DNA of 64,000 bases from Stieleria marina. GTDB taxonomy: Bacteria; Planctomycetota; Planctomycetia; Pirellulales; Pirellulaceae. The position numbers and the translations under genes were made by a program. Every line of letters starts with the position of its first letter. Positions within the stretch are counted from its first letter, which is position 1. The notes under the pieces are model-generated. The model was given only the letters and a program-made list of their open reading frames with translations, did no database searches and had not been told where the DNA came from. The stretch covers positions 372,001 through 436,000 of the forward strand of contig CP036526.1 of NCBI GenBank assembly GCA_007741555.1. The letters are read 5' to 3'. Below, in pieces: positions 36,874 to 45,800 of this stretch.

Positions 36874-38271
36874 ATGCCTGTGTCATCAAACAAGAGTGAT
36901 CGCCGAGACTTTTTAAAAACCAGTGCTGCGGCCGGGGCCGCGACTTCGGTTCCGTACTTTTTTTCGACGCCACGCACGTTGGCTCAGGAAACGAAAAGCA
37001 AGAATGATCGCATCACGCTTGGTGTGATTGGCGCCGGCGGAATGGCGAACGGTAACATGAAGGCCGCCAAGGATTGGGTGGACGTGGTTGCCATTGCCGA
37101 TGTTGATTCCAAGCGGTTGGCAAAGTCAAACAAGACCATGAGCGGCGGAAAGGCGGACGTCTACGAAGACTACCGTGAAGTACTTTCGCGTGATGATATC
37201 GATGTCATTCACATCGGCACTCCAGATCATTGGCACACCAAACCGCTGATCGAAGCAATGTATGCGGGCAAAGATGTCTACTGCGAAAAACCGCTGACGT
37301 TGACCATCGACGAAGGCAAATTGATTCGCAAGGTGCAAGAAGAAACCGGCAGTGTCGTTCAAGTCGGCACCCAGCAACGCAGTACATTTAACCTATTTGT
37401 TAAAGCCCTTGCACTGGTTGCTGATGGCCGCGTAGGCAAAATTCAGCAGGTCCAAGCAGCGATCGGTGGTGCACCCAAGAGCCCCGCGATTCCTGTGGCT
37501 GATGTGCCCAGTGAATTGAACTGGGACCGTTGGTTGGGACCCGCACCGGCAGTGGACTATCGGCATCTTAGCACCGGGAACAAAAATGGTCGTGGCAACA
37601 CAAACTGCCACTATGAGTTTCGCTGGTGGTACGAGTACTCCGGCGGCAAATTGACTGACTGGGGGGCTCACCACGTCGACATTTGTAACTGGGCCTTGAA
37701 ACTGAATGGCCAGACGGCTGGTCCTGTTTCGTTGGGCGGTCGCGCCGAACATCCGGTCGAATTCAAGGATGGATTTCCCGTCGATAAAGATCGCTATAAC
37801 ACTGCGACCAACTTCAACTTTTCTGTGAAGTATCCTGGCGGGACCGAGATGATTATCCGCAACGATACCGATAATGGCGTTCTGATTACGGGCGATAAAG
37901 GACGGATTTTTGTCAATCGAAGAAAGTTGGTTGGCAAACCTGTCGAAGAATTGGCTAACAATCCGTTGCCCGAAGACGCGATCAGCAAGGTCTACCGCGG
38001 CATGCCGATGGAGTCCAACGAACGCAAGCAGCATTGGGCCAACTTCTTGCACTGCCATCGCAATAAGCAGACTCCTATCTCCGACGTCCATACTCACATG
38101 GAAATGTTGAACGTCTGCCACCTCGCTGGCATCTCAGCACGCCTTGGTCGGGATCTGAAATGGAACAACGATTCCGAGCAAATCGTCGGCGATGAAGAAG
38201 CCAATTCGTTCCTCGCACGACCGTACCGCGAAGGCTACGAGATCGAAATGCGAGAGACGGTCAAAAGCTAA
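36874..38271 (+). CDS. Tat-exported Gfo/Idh/MocA oxidoreductase
   Basis: A 465-residue protein. The Tat signal SDRRDFLKTSAAAGAATSV lies at 8-27. The Rossmann fold starts at TLGVIGAGGMANG (about 48-60), and the EKP motif (YCEKPLTLTIDEG) and GGKLTDWGAHHVDICNWAL follow, as in planctomycete NAD(P)-dependent sugar dehydrogenases exported folded with cofactor. The ATG at 36874 gives a correct Tat n-region, while the frame upstream adds unrelated residues. An oxidoreductase with NAD in the periplasm would need a bound cofactor, as in GFOR. A terminator follows at 38300. Confidence 0.9.
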   Translation: MPVSSNKSDRRDFLKTSAAAGAATSVPYFFSTPRTLAQETKSKNDRITLGVIGAGGMANGNMKAAKDWVDVVAIADVDSKRLAKSNKTMSGGKADVYEDYREVLSRDDIDVIHIGTPDHWHTKPLIEAMYAGKDVYCEKPLTLTIDEGKLIRKVQEETGSVVQVGTQQRSTFNLFVKALALVADGRVGKIQQVQAAIGGAPKSPAIPVADVPSELNWDRWLGPAPAVDYRHLSTGNKNGRGNTNCHYEFRWWYEYSGGKLTDWGAHHVDICNWALKLNGQTAGPVSLGGRAEHPVEFKDGFPVDKDRYNTATNFNFSVKYPGGTEMIIRNDTDNGVLITGDKGRIFVNRRKLVGKPVEELANNPLPEDAISKVYRGMPMESNERKQHWANFLHCHRNKQTPISDVHTHMEMLNVCHLAGISARLGRDLKWNNDSEQIVGDEEANSFLARPYREGYEIEMRETVKS

Positions 38272-38299
38272 GTTAGGCTTCTTCAGCTAACAAGCGTAC

Positions 38300-38331
38300 A
38301 CGCCGTGGAGCCATGCTCTGCGGCGTTTTTT
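38300..38331 (+). terminator. Rho-independent terminator after Gfo/Idh gene
   Basis: A 12-bp stem (38300-38311 with 38315-38326, two G-T pairs) with a three-base CAT loop runs into TTTTT. Typical intrinsic terminator. Confidence 0.85.
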
Positions 38332-38514
38332 GTAGGTGCGGATAGGCCGTATTATCAACGGTTGGAGCTTGCGGCAGGCCTTCCCTAGCATTGTGTTTTG
38401 GCGGTTGCTCCTTCTCGTGCTGAATGTTGCCTGATTCGGCTGTCTGAAAATGGCAAGCACGGATTAACACGGTATAATTTGGCGGTCCCACCTTTCTCAC
38501 TCTTGAGGTTCCTG

Positions 38515-39522
38515 ATGAACAATTCGCATTCGATCAATCGCCGTAAATTTTTGGAAACCACCTCGGCTGCCGCGATCGCGGCGGGAGTAGGAATCTCGGC
38601 AGCCACGGCTCAGGCCGAAGCGGCAGCAAAAGTGACCGCGGAGACCTTAGTCGGTCGCTTGTACAAAACCTTCAGTGATCAACAGAAGAAAGATGTGTGC
38701 TTCGACTGGAATCACACCGACAAGAAACGTGGCCTACTGCGAACCTTTGTCGCCAACAACTGGAACATCACCAAGCGTGAAATCAACGACGATTTCTACA
38801 GTGATGAGCAGCGAGACATGATCACCCAAGTATTCGAGTCGATTGTGCATCCTGAGTGGCACGAGCGATACTACCAACAAATGGAAGATGATTGCGGCGG
38901 TTTTGGCAACGAACAGTCCATCGCGATCTTTGGAAAGCCAGGAGAAGGCAAATTCGAATTGGTTTTGACTGGTCGGCACATGACGTTGCGATGTGACGGA
39001 AATTCGGCCGACCACGTTGCTTTTGGTGGGCCGATTTTCTACGGGCACGCGCCGCAAGATAACGAAGACGCCAATCACACTGACAATGTGTTCTGGAGCC
39101 AAGCGGTTGCTGCTAACGATTTGTACAAAATGTTGGACGGTCGCCAGCAGAAACAATCACAAGTCGCCAAGACACCTCGCGAGCAGGCCGTCGCATTTCA
39201 GGGCAAACAAGGCAAGTTCACGGGGCTTCCTGTCAGTGACATGTCGTCCGACCAGAAGGAACACTTGCAAAAGGTGTTGGCGACGATGACCGAACCCTAT
39301 CGTCAGAGTGATCGTGATGAAGCTTTGCAGTGCTTAAATGCACAAGGCGGGATTGATGCGTGCAACCTTTCCTTTTACACGGACAAGGACATCGGCGGCG
39401 ATAAGGTTTGGGACAACTGGCGTGTCGAAGGGCCTAGCTTTGTCTGGCACTATCGCGGCGCACCTCACGTTCACGTCTGGGTGAACATGGCTGATTCGGC
39501 CGACGTAAAATTGAACGCCTAA
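38515..39522 (+). CDS. Tat-exported DUF3500 family protein
   Basis: A 335-residue protein. The Tat signal is INRRKFLETTSAAAIAAGVG. The body contains the DUF3500 pattern (LVGRLYKTFSDQQKKDVCFD, LTGRHMTLRCDGNSADHVAF, FVWHYRGAPHVHVWVNMAD). Members are exported proteins of unknown function, frequent in planctomycetes. His and Asp residues near the C-terminus (GAPHVHVW) could bind metal. The ATG at 38515 is picked for the Tat n-region. A second DUF3500 gene lies at 54686. It is convergent with the UnbV lipoprotein gene. Confidence 0.85.
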   Translation: MNNSHSINRRKFLETTSAAAIAAGVGISAATAQAEAAAKVTAETLVGRLYKTFSDQQKKDVCFDWNHTDKKRGLLRTFVANNWNITKREINDDFYSDEQRDMITQVFESIVHPEWHERYYQQMEDDCGGFGNEQSIAIFGKPGEGKFELVLTGRHMTLRCDGNSADHVAFGGPIFYGHAPQDNEDANHTDNVFWSQAVAANDLYKMLDGRQQKQSQVAKTPREQAVAFQGKQGKFTGLPVSDMSSDQKEHLQKVLATMTEPYRQSDRDEALQCLNAQGGIDACNLSFYTDKDIGGDKVWDNWRVEGPSFVWHYRGAPHVHVWVNMADSADVKLNA

Positions 39523-39560
39523 ACGGTCTTGTTTTTTGAGCATCGAAGTTCTACCAGCAG

Positions 39561-42557
39561 CTAGTTGGTAGGACGCAGAATGGGAAACGTTGCGTCGGAG
39601 TTTTCGACGATCAAGTATCGATCGTTGACGGCAACGTTTTTGAACGTCTGCTTTTTTCCAGATGGCCAGCTGATTTGGACGGTTTCGATCGTTGGCGAGC
39701 TACCGATACCAAAGTGGATGATCGGTTCGTTTGTGCACATGTATCCATCACCGCCGACTTGCCAAGCAGTCCAGGACTGATCGCCTGCGGTCAATCGCAC
39801 TTCGGCCCCAATCGCATCGCGTTCGCTTTCGACGCCAGTCAGTTGCAACTGAATCCAGTTTCCGGGCGGCGTTTGTTGGTTTTGAAGCAGTGCGATCGGT
39901 TGATCAAGATGACCGGCGAGCAAATCGATGCGTCCGTCGCGATTCCAATCGAGTGTGGCAAGGGTGCGTCCCAGGGTCGCCTGTTGTCCATACGCGTTCA
40001 TTGCGGATTCATCTTGCAGCGTAAATCCCTTGGGGCCGCCGCGAAACATTTGCGGCTTCATACGAAACGGAATGTCCGCATACCGCGCGTCGTACAGGTG
40101 CCCGTTGAGCGTTGCTAAGTCAGCCCAGCCGTCGTTGTCAAAGTCGGTTGCCTGAGTGCCAAAACCCAGCACGTTCATGCTGGCGTTTTGCAAACCCAGC
40201 TTAAGAGCACTGTCAACGAAAAAGCCTGATTCCTGCTGTAAGAACAGATTGACCGATTCATTGTGGAAATTCGAGACGTGCAAGTCAGGCTTCTGATTGC
40301 GGTCAAAGTCTCCCAACGCGATGCCCATGCAGGCTTGTGCGGTCCCGCGCGATCCAATGCTGCAACCACGAACTCCGGCAGACTCTGTCAGAACAAATCG
40401 CTGGTCGGTGGTCGTTGAATTGCGCTCATCGGGTTCGCTGACCCACAGATGATTTAGATCTCCGTCATTGGAAATGAAAATGTCGTTTCCGGCCTGGCCG
40501 TCCAAGTTGGCGATGATGACGCCGAACCCATAGTTCGGCGAAGCGTCAAATGCAGACCATTTCTGAAAACCACCGGCGTGGCCGCTTCGCAACACACGGT
40601 CAATCGCGGCGCGAAATCTTTGCGGCTGGCAGCTGATCGCTTTGCCTTCGCATGCAAGTTCAAAGACTGTTGGATCGTCGACGTAATTGACTTCGACGAT
40701 CTCTGGTAAAGCGTCGCCATCCAAATCGCCCACGGCGATGCTGGACGTCCACTGGTCGACGGAATCAAAAGCTTGCGAGGCGACTTTCTGATAGGTCCCG
40801 TCGCCTTGATTGAGGTACAGGCTGTTGGTGCCGATATTCGCCACCAGCAGATCTGGCCAGCCATCTTGATTAACGTCCGCCGCGCAGACGCCTTGGCTAT
40901 AACCCTTGTCACCAACTCCCGCTAAGTCACTCATTTCGACGAAGGCAGTCGTGGCGTGCTGGCGAAAAAGCTCGTTGGCATTGGAAACGCCACTTGGCTT
41001 GCCGCCCGACTGGGCAACGTAGATGTCACAGCACCCATCCAAGTCATAGTCGAACGCCGCCAATCCACCACCATTCGTCTGATGCAAATAGTTTTTGCGG
41101 TTGGTCAGATCGTAGTCGCTGATAAACGATGTCTGGATGCCCAGATCATTGGCCACGTCTTGCAACGCAAATTGCGTCTCGGTGGTAGGCACACTGGATG
41201 GCGATTCGGATTTGATTAGTTCGGCGAGGTCAGGGAGTGGCCAGGCTTCAGGATCCAACCCGAGCGTTGTATTGATACGGTTTTGGGAAATTGCCTCAGC
41301 GTCCGCTGCAGCTTCCCAGCTTGCAATCGCTTTGCGGCGGCCGGCGAATTGACCGGAAAGTTGCTGCAAATTGCCATCGATTCGCGACGCTCTTTCCAAC
41401 CAGCCGTTGGATTCCCACGGGCGTCCGAGACGCTGAAGTTGCTCGGCGATCCAACGCGATTGTTCCGCATCCGCATTTCGGGCCAAGCGGTAAATTTTGT
41501 CCAGGTCCGCGAGAGTCTGCTTTGCCTTGAGCGTCTTACCGGATTGCCCGATGTCTTCCAACGATGCGATTAGATCACGCAAGGCACGACGGTCCGTAGC
41601 GTCCCTTTTCAGACATTCACAGAATGCTCGGATCGCTTCCTGGTGCCGTTGCTGCTGACGAAGCCATGTTCCCAAAGTCGCCCAATACTCGGGATGTCGC
41701 TCTGTTCCCGCAGGGATCGATTGCGCCCATTGGCGGAGCTCGGATTGATCGCCGGTGTTGGCCAGCAATCGTCCCAGAAAAGCAGCGGCGGCTTGCGACT
41801 GGGGAAATTGGTCGGCCGCCGAATGCGCCAACTCCTTGGCCTTGTCTCTCTGGATGACTTGGGCGTTGGACAACCGAGCGTCGCCAAGAATCGTTAGGGT
41901 GGGGGACTTTTCATAGTCCGCATACGAAACCGTTGGAAACGGAGCGCTCAGGTCGATCAAACTCAACAGATCGTCAGGATTGGCGGGCTCCAGTTTTAAT
42001 AATTCACGAGTCTGCTGGGCCGCTTTAAATCGTCTGCCTTGAGCGTTCAGGATCTGTGCCAGTAGTCGACGCGCGGGGACGAAGTTTGGCTGCAACTGGA
42101 TGGCTTGTTCGAGCGAAGATTCCGCTTTATCGAAATCTCCGGTTTGAAGATGCCATTGAAAAGCACGCACGAGAGCGTGGCTGGACGATTCGGGTTTCTT
42201 GGTTGCAAATGCCTCGGCCAGCGTGGCAGCTTGCGCGTAGTCTTTCCGTCTGGAGAACACTTCGATCGCCATCGCCAATATGTCAGTGTCTTCAGGATGG
42301 GCGACTAGCAACGCTTCGATCAGCGTTTTGGCCTTGTCGAGATCTCCTTGTTCAACGGCTAGCGAAGTCTGATCCAAACGGTTTTCTCGTCTCTCGGGGA
42401 CCACGGACGATGCGGTCGTCGATTCGGAGACGGGGCTCGCTGGCTGCTTGTCGCGATCGCAGCCAGTCAGTAAGCCTGCGGCAGTCATGGCAAGGACGAT
42501 CAGCCATCGCGACGACCCCGAAAAAACGCGGCTGGGGCTGGCGATTGGAAAGAACAT
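39561..42557 (-). CDS. TPR / FG-GAP / ASPIC-UnbV lipoprotein
   Basis: A 998-residue outer-layer protein. The lipobox LLTGC places the lipidated Cys at 33. Tetratricopeptide-like repeats occupy about 50-350 (LDKAKTLIEALLVAHPEDTD; FDKAESSLEQAIQLQPNFVP). FG-GAP/VCBS propeller repeats with calcium-type DxDxDG loops follow at about 470-900 (FDYDLDGCCDIYVAQ; DVNQDGWPDLLVANIG; DFDNDGWADLATLNG). The ASPIC/UnbV domain is at about 905-990 (IGAEVRLTAGDQSWTAWQVG). Such TPR-UnbV proteins are abundant in planctomycetes and thought to mediate extracellular binding. The ATG at 42557 is unambiguous. Confidence 0.9.
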   Translation of the reverse strand: MFFPIASPSRVFSGSSRWLIVLAMTAAGLLTGCDRDKQPASPVSESTTASSVVPERRENRLDQTSLAVEQGDLDKAKTLIEALLVAHPEDTDILAMAIEVFSRRKDYAQAATLAEAFATKKPESSSHALVRAFQWHLQTGDFDKAESSLEQAIQLQPNFVPARRLLAQILNAQGRRFKAAQQTRELLKLEPANPDDLLSLIDLSAPFPTVSYADYEKSPTLTILGDARLSNAQVIQRDKAKELAHSAADQFPQSQAAAAFLGRLLANTGDQSELRQWAQSIPAGTERHPEYWATLGTWLRQQQRHQEAIRAFCECLKRDATDRRALRDLIASLEDIGQSGKTLKAKQTLADLDKIYRLARNADAEQSRWIAEQLQRLGRPWESNGWLERASRIDGNLQQLSGQFAGRRKAIASWEAAADAEAISQNRINTTLGLDPEAWPLPDLAELIKSESPSSVPTTETQFALQDVANDLGIQTSFISDYDLTNRKNYLHQTNGGGLAAFDYDLDGCCDIYVAQSGGKPSGVSNANELFRQHATTAFVEMSDLAGVGDKGYSQGVCAADVNQDGWPDLLVANIGTNSLYLNQGDGTYQKVASQAFDSVDQWTSSIAVGDLDGDALPEIVEVNYVDDPTVFELACEGKAISCQPQRFRAAIDRVLRSGHAGGFQKWSAFDASPNYGFGVIIANLDGQAGNDIFISNDGDLNHLWVSEPDERNSTTTDQRFVLTESAGVRGCSIGSRGTAQACMGIALGDFDRNQKPDLHVSNFHNESVNLFLQQESGFFVDSALKLGLQNASMNVLGFGTQATDFDNDGWADLATLNGHLYDARYADIPFRMKPQMFRGGPKGFTLQDESAMNAYGQQATLGRTLATLDWNRDGRIDLLAGHLDQPIALLQNQQTPPGNWIQLQLTGVESERDAIGAEVRLTAGDQSWTAWQVGGDGYMCTNEPIIHFGIGSSPTIETVQISWPSGKKQTFKNVAVNDRYLIVENSDATFPILRPTN

Positions 42558-42792
42558 GTAGCCTACGACTCAAAGACAGGTCACGAAAACACGAAACCGA
42601 CAGTCGAAAAGCTGTGCTGGTGGCAAGCCGATACTTCGCTGATCGTTCGTGCTGAAGAGATCTTCAGGAACGTTTACTATCTTACCCTAAACCAGCTAAT
42701 TTGCGGCAAGCATCCTGGCAACAGAAATCGACAGCTCGGTTCTCCTGAACAGGAAAACGAGCGGGCAGTCGAGATTTAGAGCATCCTATTCG

Positions 42793-42831
42793 GCCTGCCA
42801 TCAGTTCTGGCTTCGGATCTGTCTGGCAGGC
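42793..42831. other. Inverted repeat between DUF11 protein and UnbV lipoprotein genes
   Basis: GCCTGCCA (42793-42800) and TGGCAGGC (42824-42831) form an 8-bp stem with a 23-base loop just beyond the stop of the DUF11 gene. No T-tract on the minus strand, so its status as terminator is uncertain. Confidence 0.35.
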
Positions 42832-42844
42832 GTACGGTGTCCAA

Positions 42845-45800
42845 CTAGCGGGAAAAGAACAAGCGTTTTTGAAGCAAGCGGGGTGCTCGCACCAGAACCT
42901 CAGTTTGATCATCTTCCGCTTCGACATCGTTAGCCGGCGTGCTATCAAAATCGAACTGGTCCGTGCTGATGACTTCGATCGGCACACGGCGAATACCGCG
43001 ACTGTCGACTTGGGCGTTGATCGTCAGCGTTGTCGATGCTCCCGCAGCCAATGTGCCCACGGTCCATTCGCCCGTTGAACTGTTGTAGCTGCCAGTTTGT
43101 GGTTGGCTGGAGATCAGTGTCAGTCCAGCCGGCAACAAGGTGCGAAGGTTGACATTGGTCGCTGCGTCGGGGCCAGCATTGGTGGCGTTGAAAACCAACT
43201 GGATGCGTTCGCCTTCGAGTGGTTCTGCATTGTCGACCGTTCCGGTCACCGCGATGTCGACGACTTGAGGGTCGATCGATGCGTCGCTGATGTCGTCTTC
43301 GCCCGCGACTCCGTTACCTGGCGTACTGTCGATGTCGAACTGCCGTGCCGAAGTGATTTCTGCGACGTTGGTGGTCGAGGTGGCACCGGTCAGTGCCGTT
43401 GCAATTTGCAGTGTCGCGGCGGCTCCCACTGGTAAACTTGCAACGTTCCAAAACCCATTGGTTGGATTGTAAGTTCCGATGCTTGGGTTAGCGGAAACGA
43501 ATCTTAGTCCAGCAGGGATCAGGTCCGTCACGACGACTTCCGTCGCCGTGTTTGGTCCGTCGTTGGTAAGCGTCAACAGAAAGTTAACCGGGTCGTTGCG
43601 GCCGGGATTGGTGTTGTCGATTGTTTTTGTCAGCGACAGGTCCGCCACTTGCGTCACGAAGTCGGCGCTGGCTTGATCGTCTTCGCCGGCCAAGTTGTTG
43701 CCCGGTGTGCTGTCGCCATCCGGTTGGTCGGCGGCTGTGATTTCCGCTTCGTTGGTGGATCCACGCGAATTGTCGACCGTCGCGTTGATGACCAAAGTCG
43801 GCGTTGCTCCTGCGGTGACCGTTCCGATCTCCCATATGCCATTGCTGGCGTTGTACGTTCCCACAGTCGGAACTGCGCTGACGAACGTCAATCCAGTCGG
43901 CAGCAAATCCGTTACTTGAACGCCCGTCGCCGTCGATGGACCATCGTTTGTCAGGCCAAGCGTGTAGGCGATCTGATCGCCAATGTTTGGATTGGCATTG
44001 TCAATGGATTTGCTTAGCGCCAGATCGACCAATTGCGGCGACAGGTTCGCGCTGTCCTGATCGTCTTCGGAGGGATCGTTGTTTCCTGGCGTGCTGTCAG
44101 GGTCGAACTGGCTGCTGGTTAGGATTTCGGCAGTGTTGACTTTGTCGCCGACGGCATCCACGCTGGCTTGGATCACAAGCGTCGCCGAAGAATTGGCGGC
44201 CAAAATTGGGATCGTCCAGATGCCGGTGCCGTTGTTGAAGTTTCCAGTTGACGGCGTGGCATTGACCAGCGACATGCCGCTTGGCAACGTATCGCGAACG
44301 TCAATGTTACTAGCTGCATCGGGACCACCGTTGGTCACGCTGATGTTAAACGTCACTTGCTGGCCAACATTGGGATTGGCATCGTCCACTGTTTTAGTCA
44401 GTGACAAGTCAGCGCTGGCGGGAGTCGTCGTGACTGCCGCTTGATCGTCTTCGGCGGCAACACTATTGCCCGGTGTACTATCGATGTCGGTCTGATCGGC
44501 GCTGGCTACCTGTGCTGTGTTGGTCTTTATGCCCGGCGTTTCCGCAGTCACCACGATATCCAGAGTTGCCGAATTGCCGGACGCGATGGTGCCGATCGTC
44601 CATAGTCCGCTTGCTGGATTGTAGGCCCCCGCCGGTGAACTGCTGACAAAGGTAACGCCGTCGGGCAAAGGATCCGAAACGGTCACGCCTGTTGCCGCAT
44701 CTGGACCGGTGTTGGTGGTCGTCAGCGTGTAGACAAACGATTCGCCAATTGCCGGTCGGTCGGCGGACGAAGTCTTTGTCAGGGCAAGGTCGATCTGTTG
44801 GGCGCTGAACTGTGCGGAATCCTGGTCGTCCTCGTTCGCTACATTGTTGCCGGGTGAGCTGTCGGGATCGGCTTGGTCAACTGCGGAGACTTGAGCTGTA
44901 TTGGTCGTTGCGCCCAACGCCAAGACTTCGCCGATGATATCGAGGCTTGCGTTGCTACCACTGGCAACGGAACCGACGTTCCAAATTCCAGTGTTGGAAT
45001 TGTAGGTCCCCGATGTCAGGCTGTTCGAAACGAATCGCACGCCCGTTGGCAGAACATCCGTTACGCTGACACCTGTGGCTTGGTCAGGCCCCGCATTCTG
45101 CAGCAAAATCGTAAAGGTAATGTTGTCGCCGACGTTGGGAGTTGGGTCGTTGACTGATTTGGTAAGCGAAAGATCAGCTTGAGGCGTCACAAAGGCTGCG
45201 CTGTCCTGGTCGTCTTCGGCTGCCACATTGTTGCCTGGTGTGCTGTCGACATCGTTCTGGTCAGCGGCCGTGATCTGAGCGGTGTTAGAATCGTTTGTGA
45301 TGGCATCCAGGCGTGCCCGCAACGACAACGTTTGTGTGCCGTTGACGCCAATGGTGCCGACGGTCCAGACGCCCGTTGATGAATTGAAGCTGCCTTGGCT
45401 TGGTGTGCTACCCAGTAATGTCACGCCTGCTGGTAAGGTTTCTGTTACCGCCACGCCTGTCGCAGTTGACGGACCCGCGTTGTTGACCGTGATCACAAAC
45501 GTGACTTCTTCGCCCACATTGGGCCGCGCATTGCTGACGGTTTTCGTCAGCGAAAGATCGATCTGCTGTGACGTGATCGCTGCGCTGTCTTGGTCGTCTT
45601 CACCGAGGACGTTGTTGCCTGGCGTCGAGTTGGGATCGAATTGATCCGACGAGATGATCTCCGCCGAGTTGGTGTTCGTCCCGGAAGCGTTGGAAGTCGC
45701 CACTAGGTTCAGTGTTTGCGATCCGCCAACTGGTACGGTACCAACGTTCCAAATGCCCGTTGCACTGTTGAACGTAGGAGAAGACGACGAGACAAACGTG

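Noticed and set aside
42682-42987. 101-residue minus-strand frame at the end of the DUF11 gene
   Set aside because: It overlaps the DUF11 coding frame, and its composition is not protein-like.
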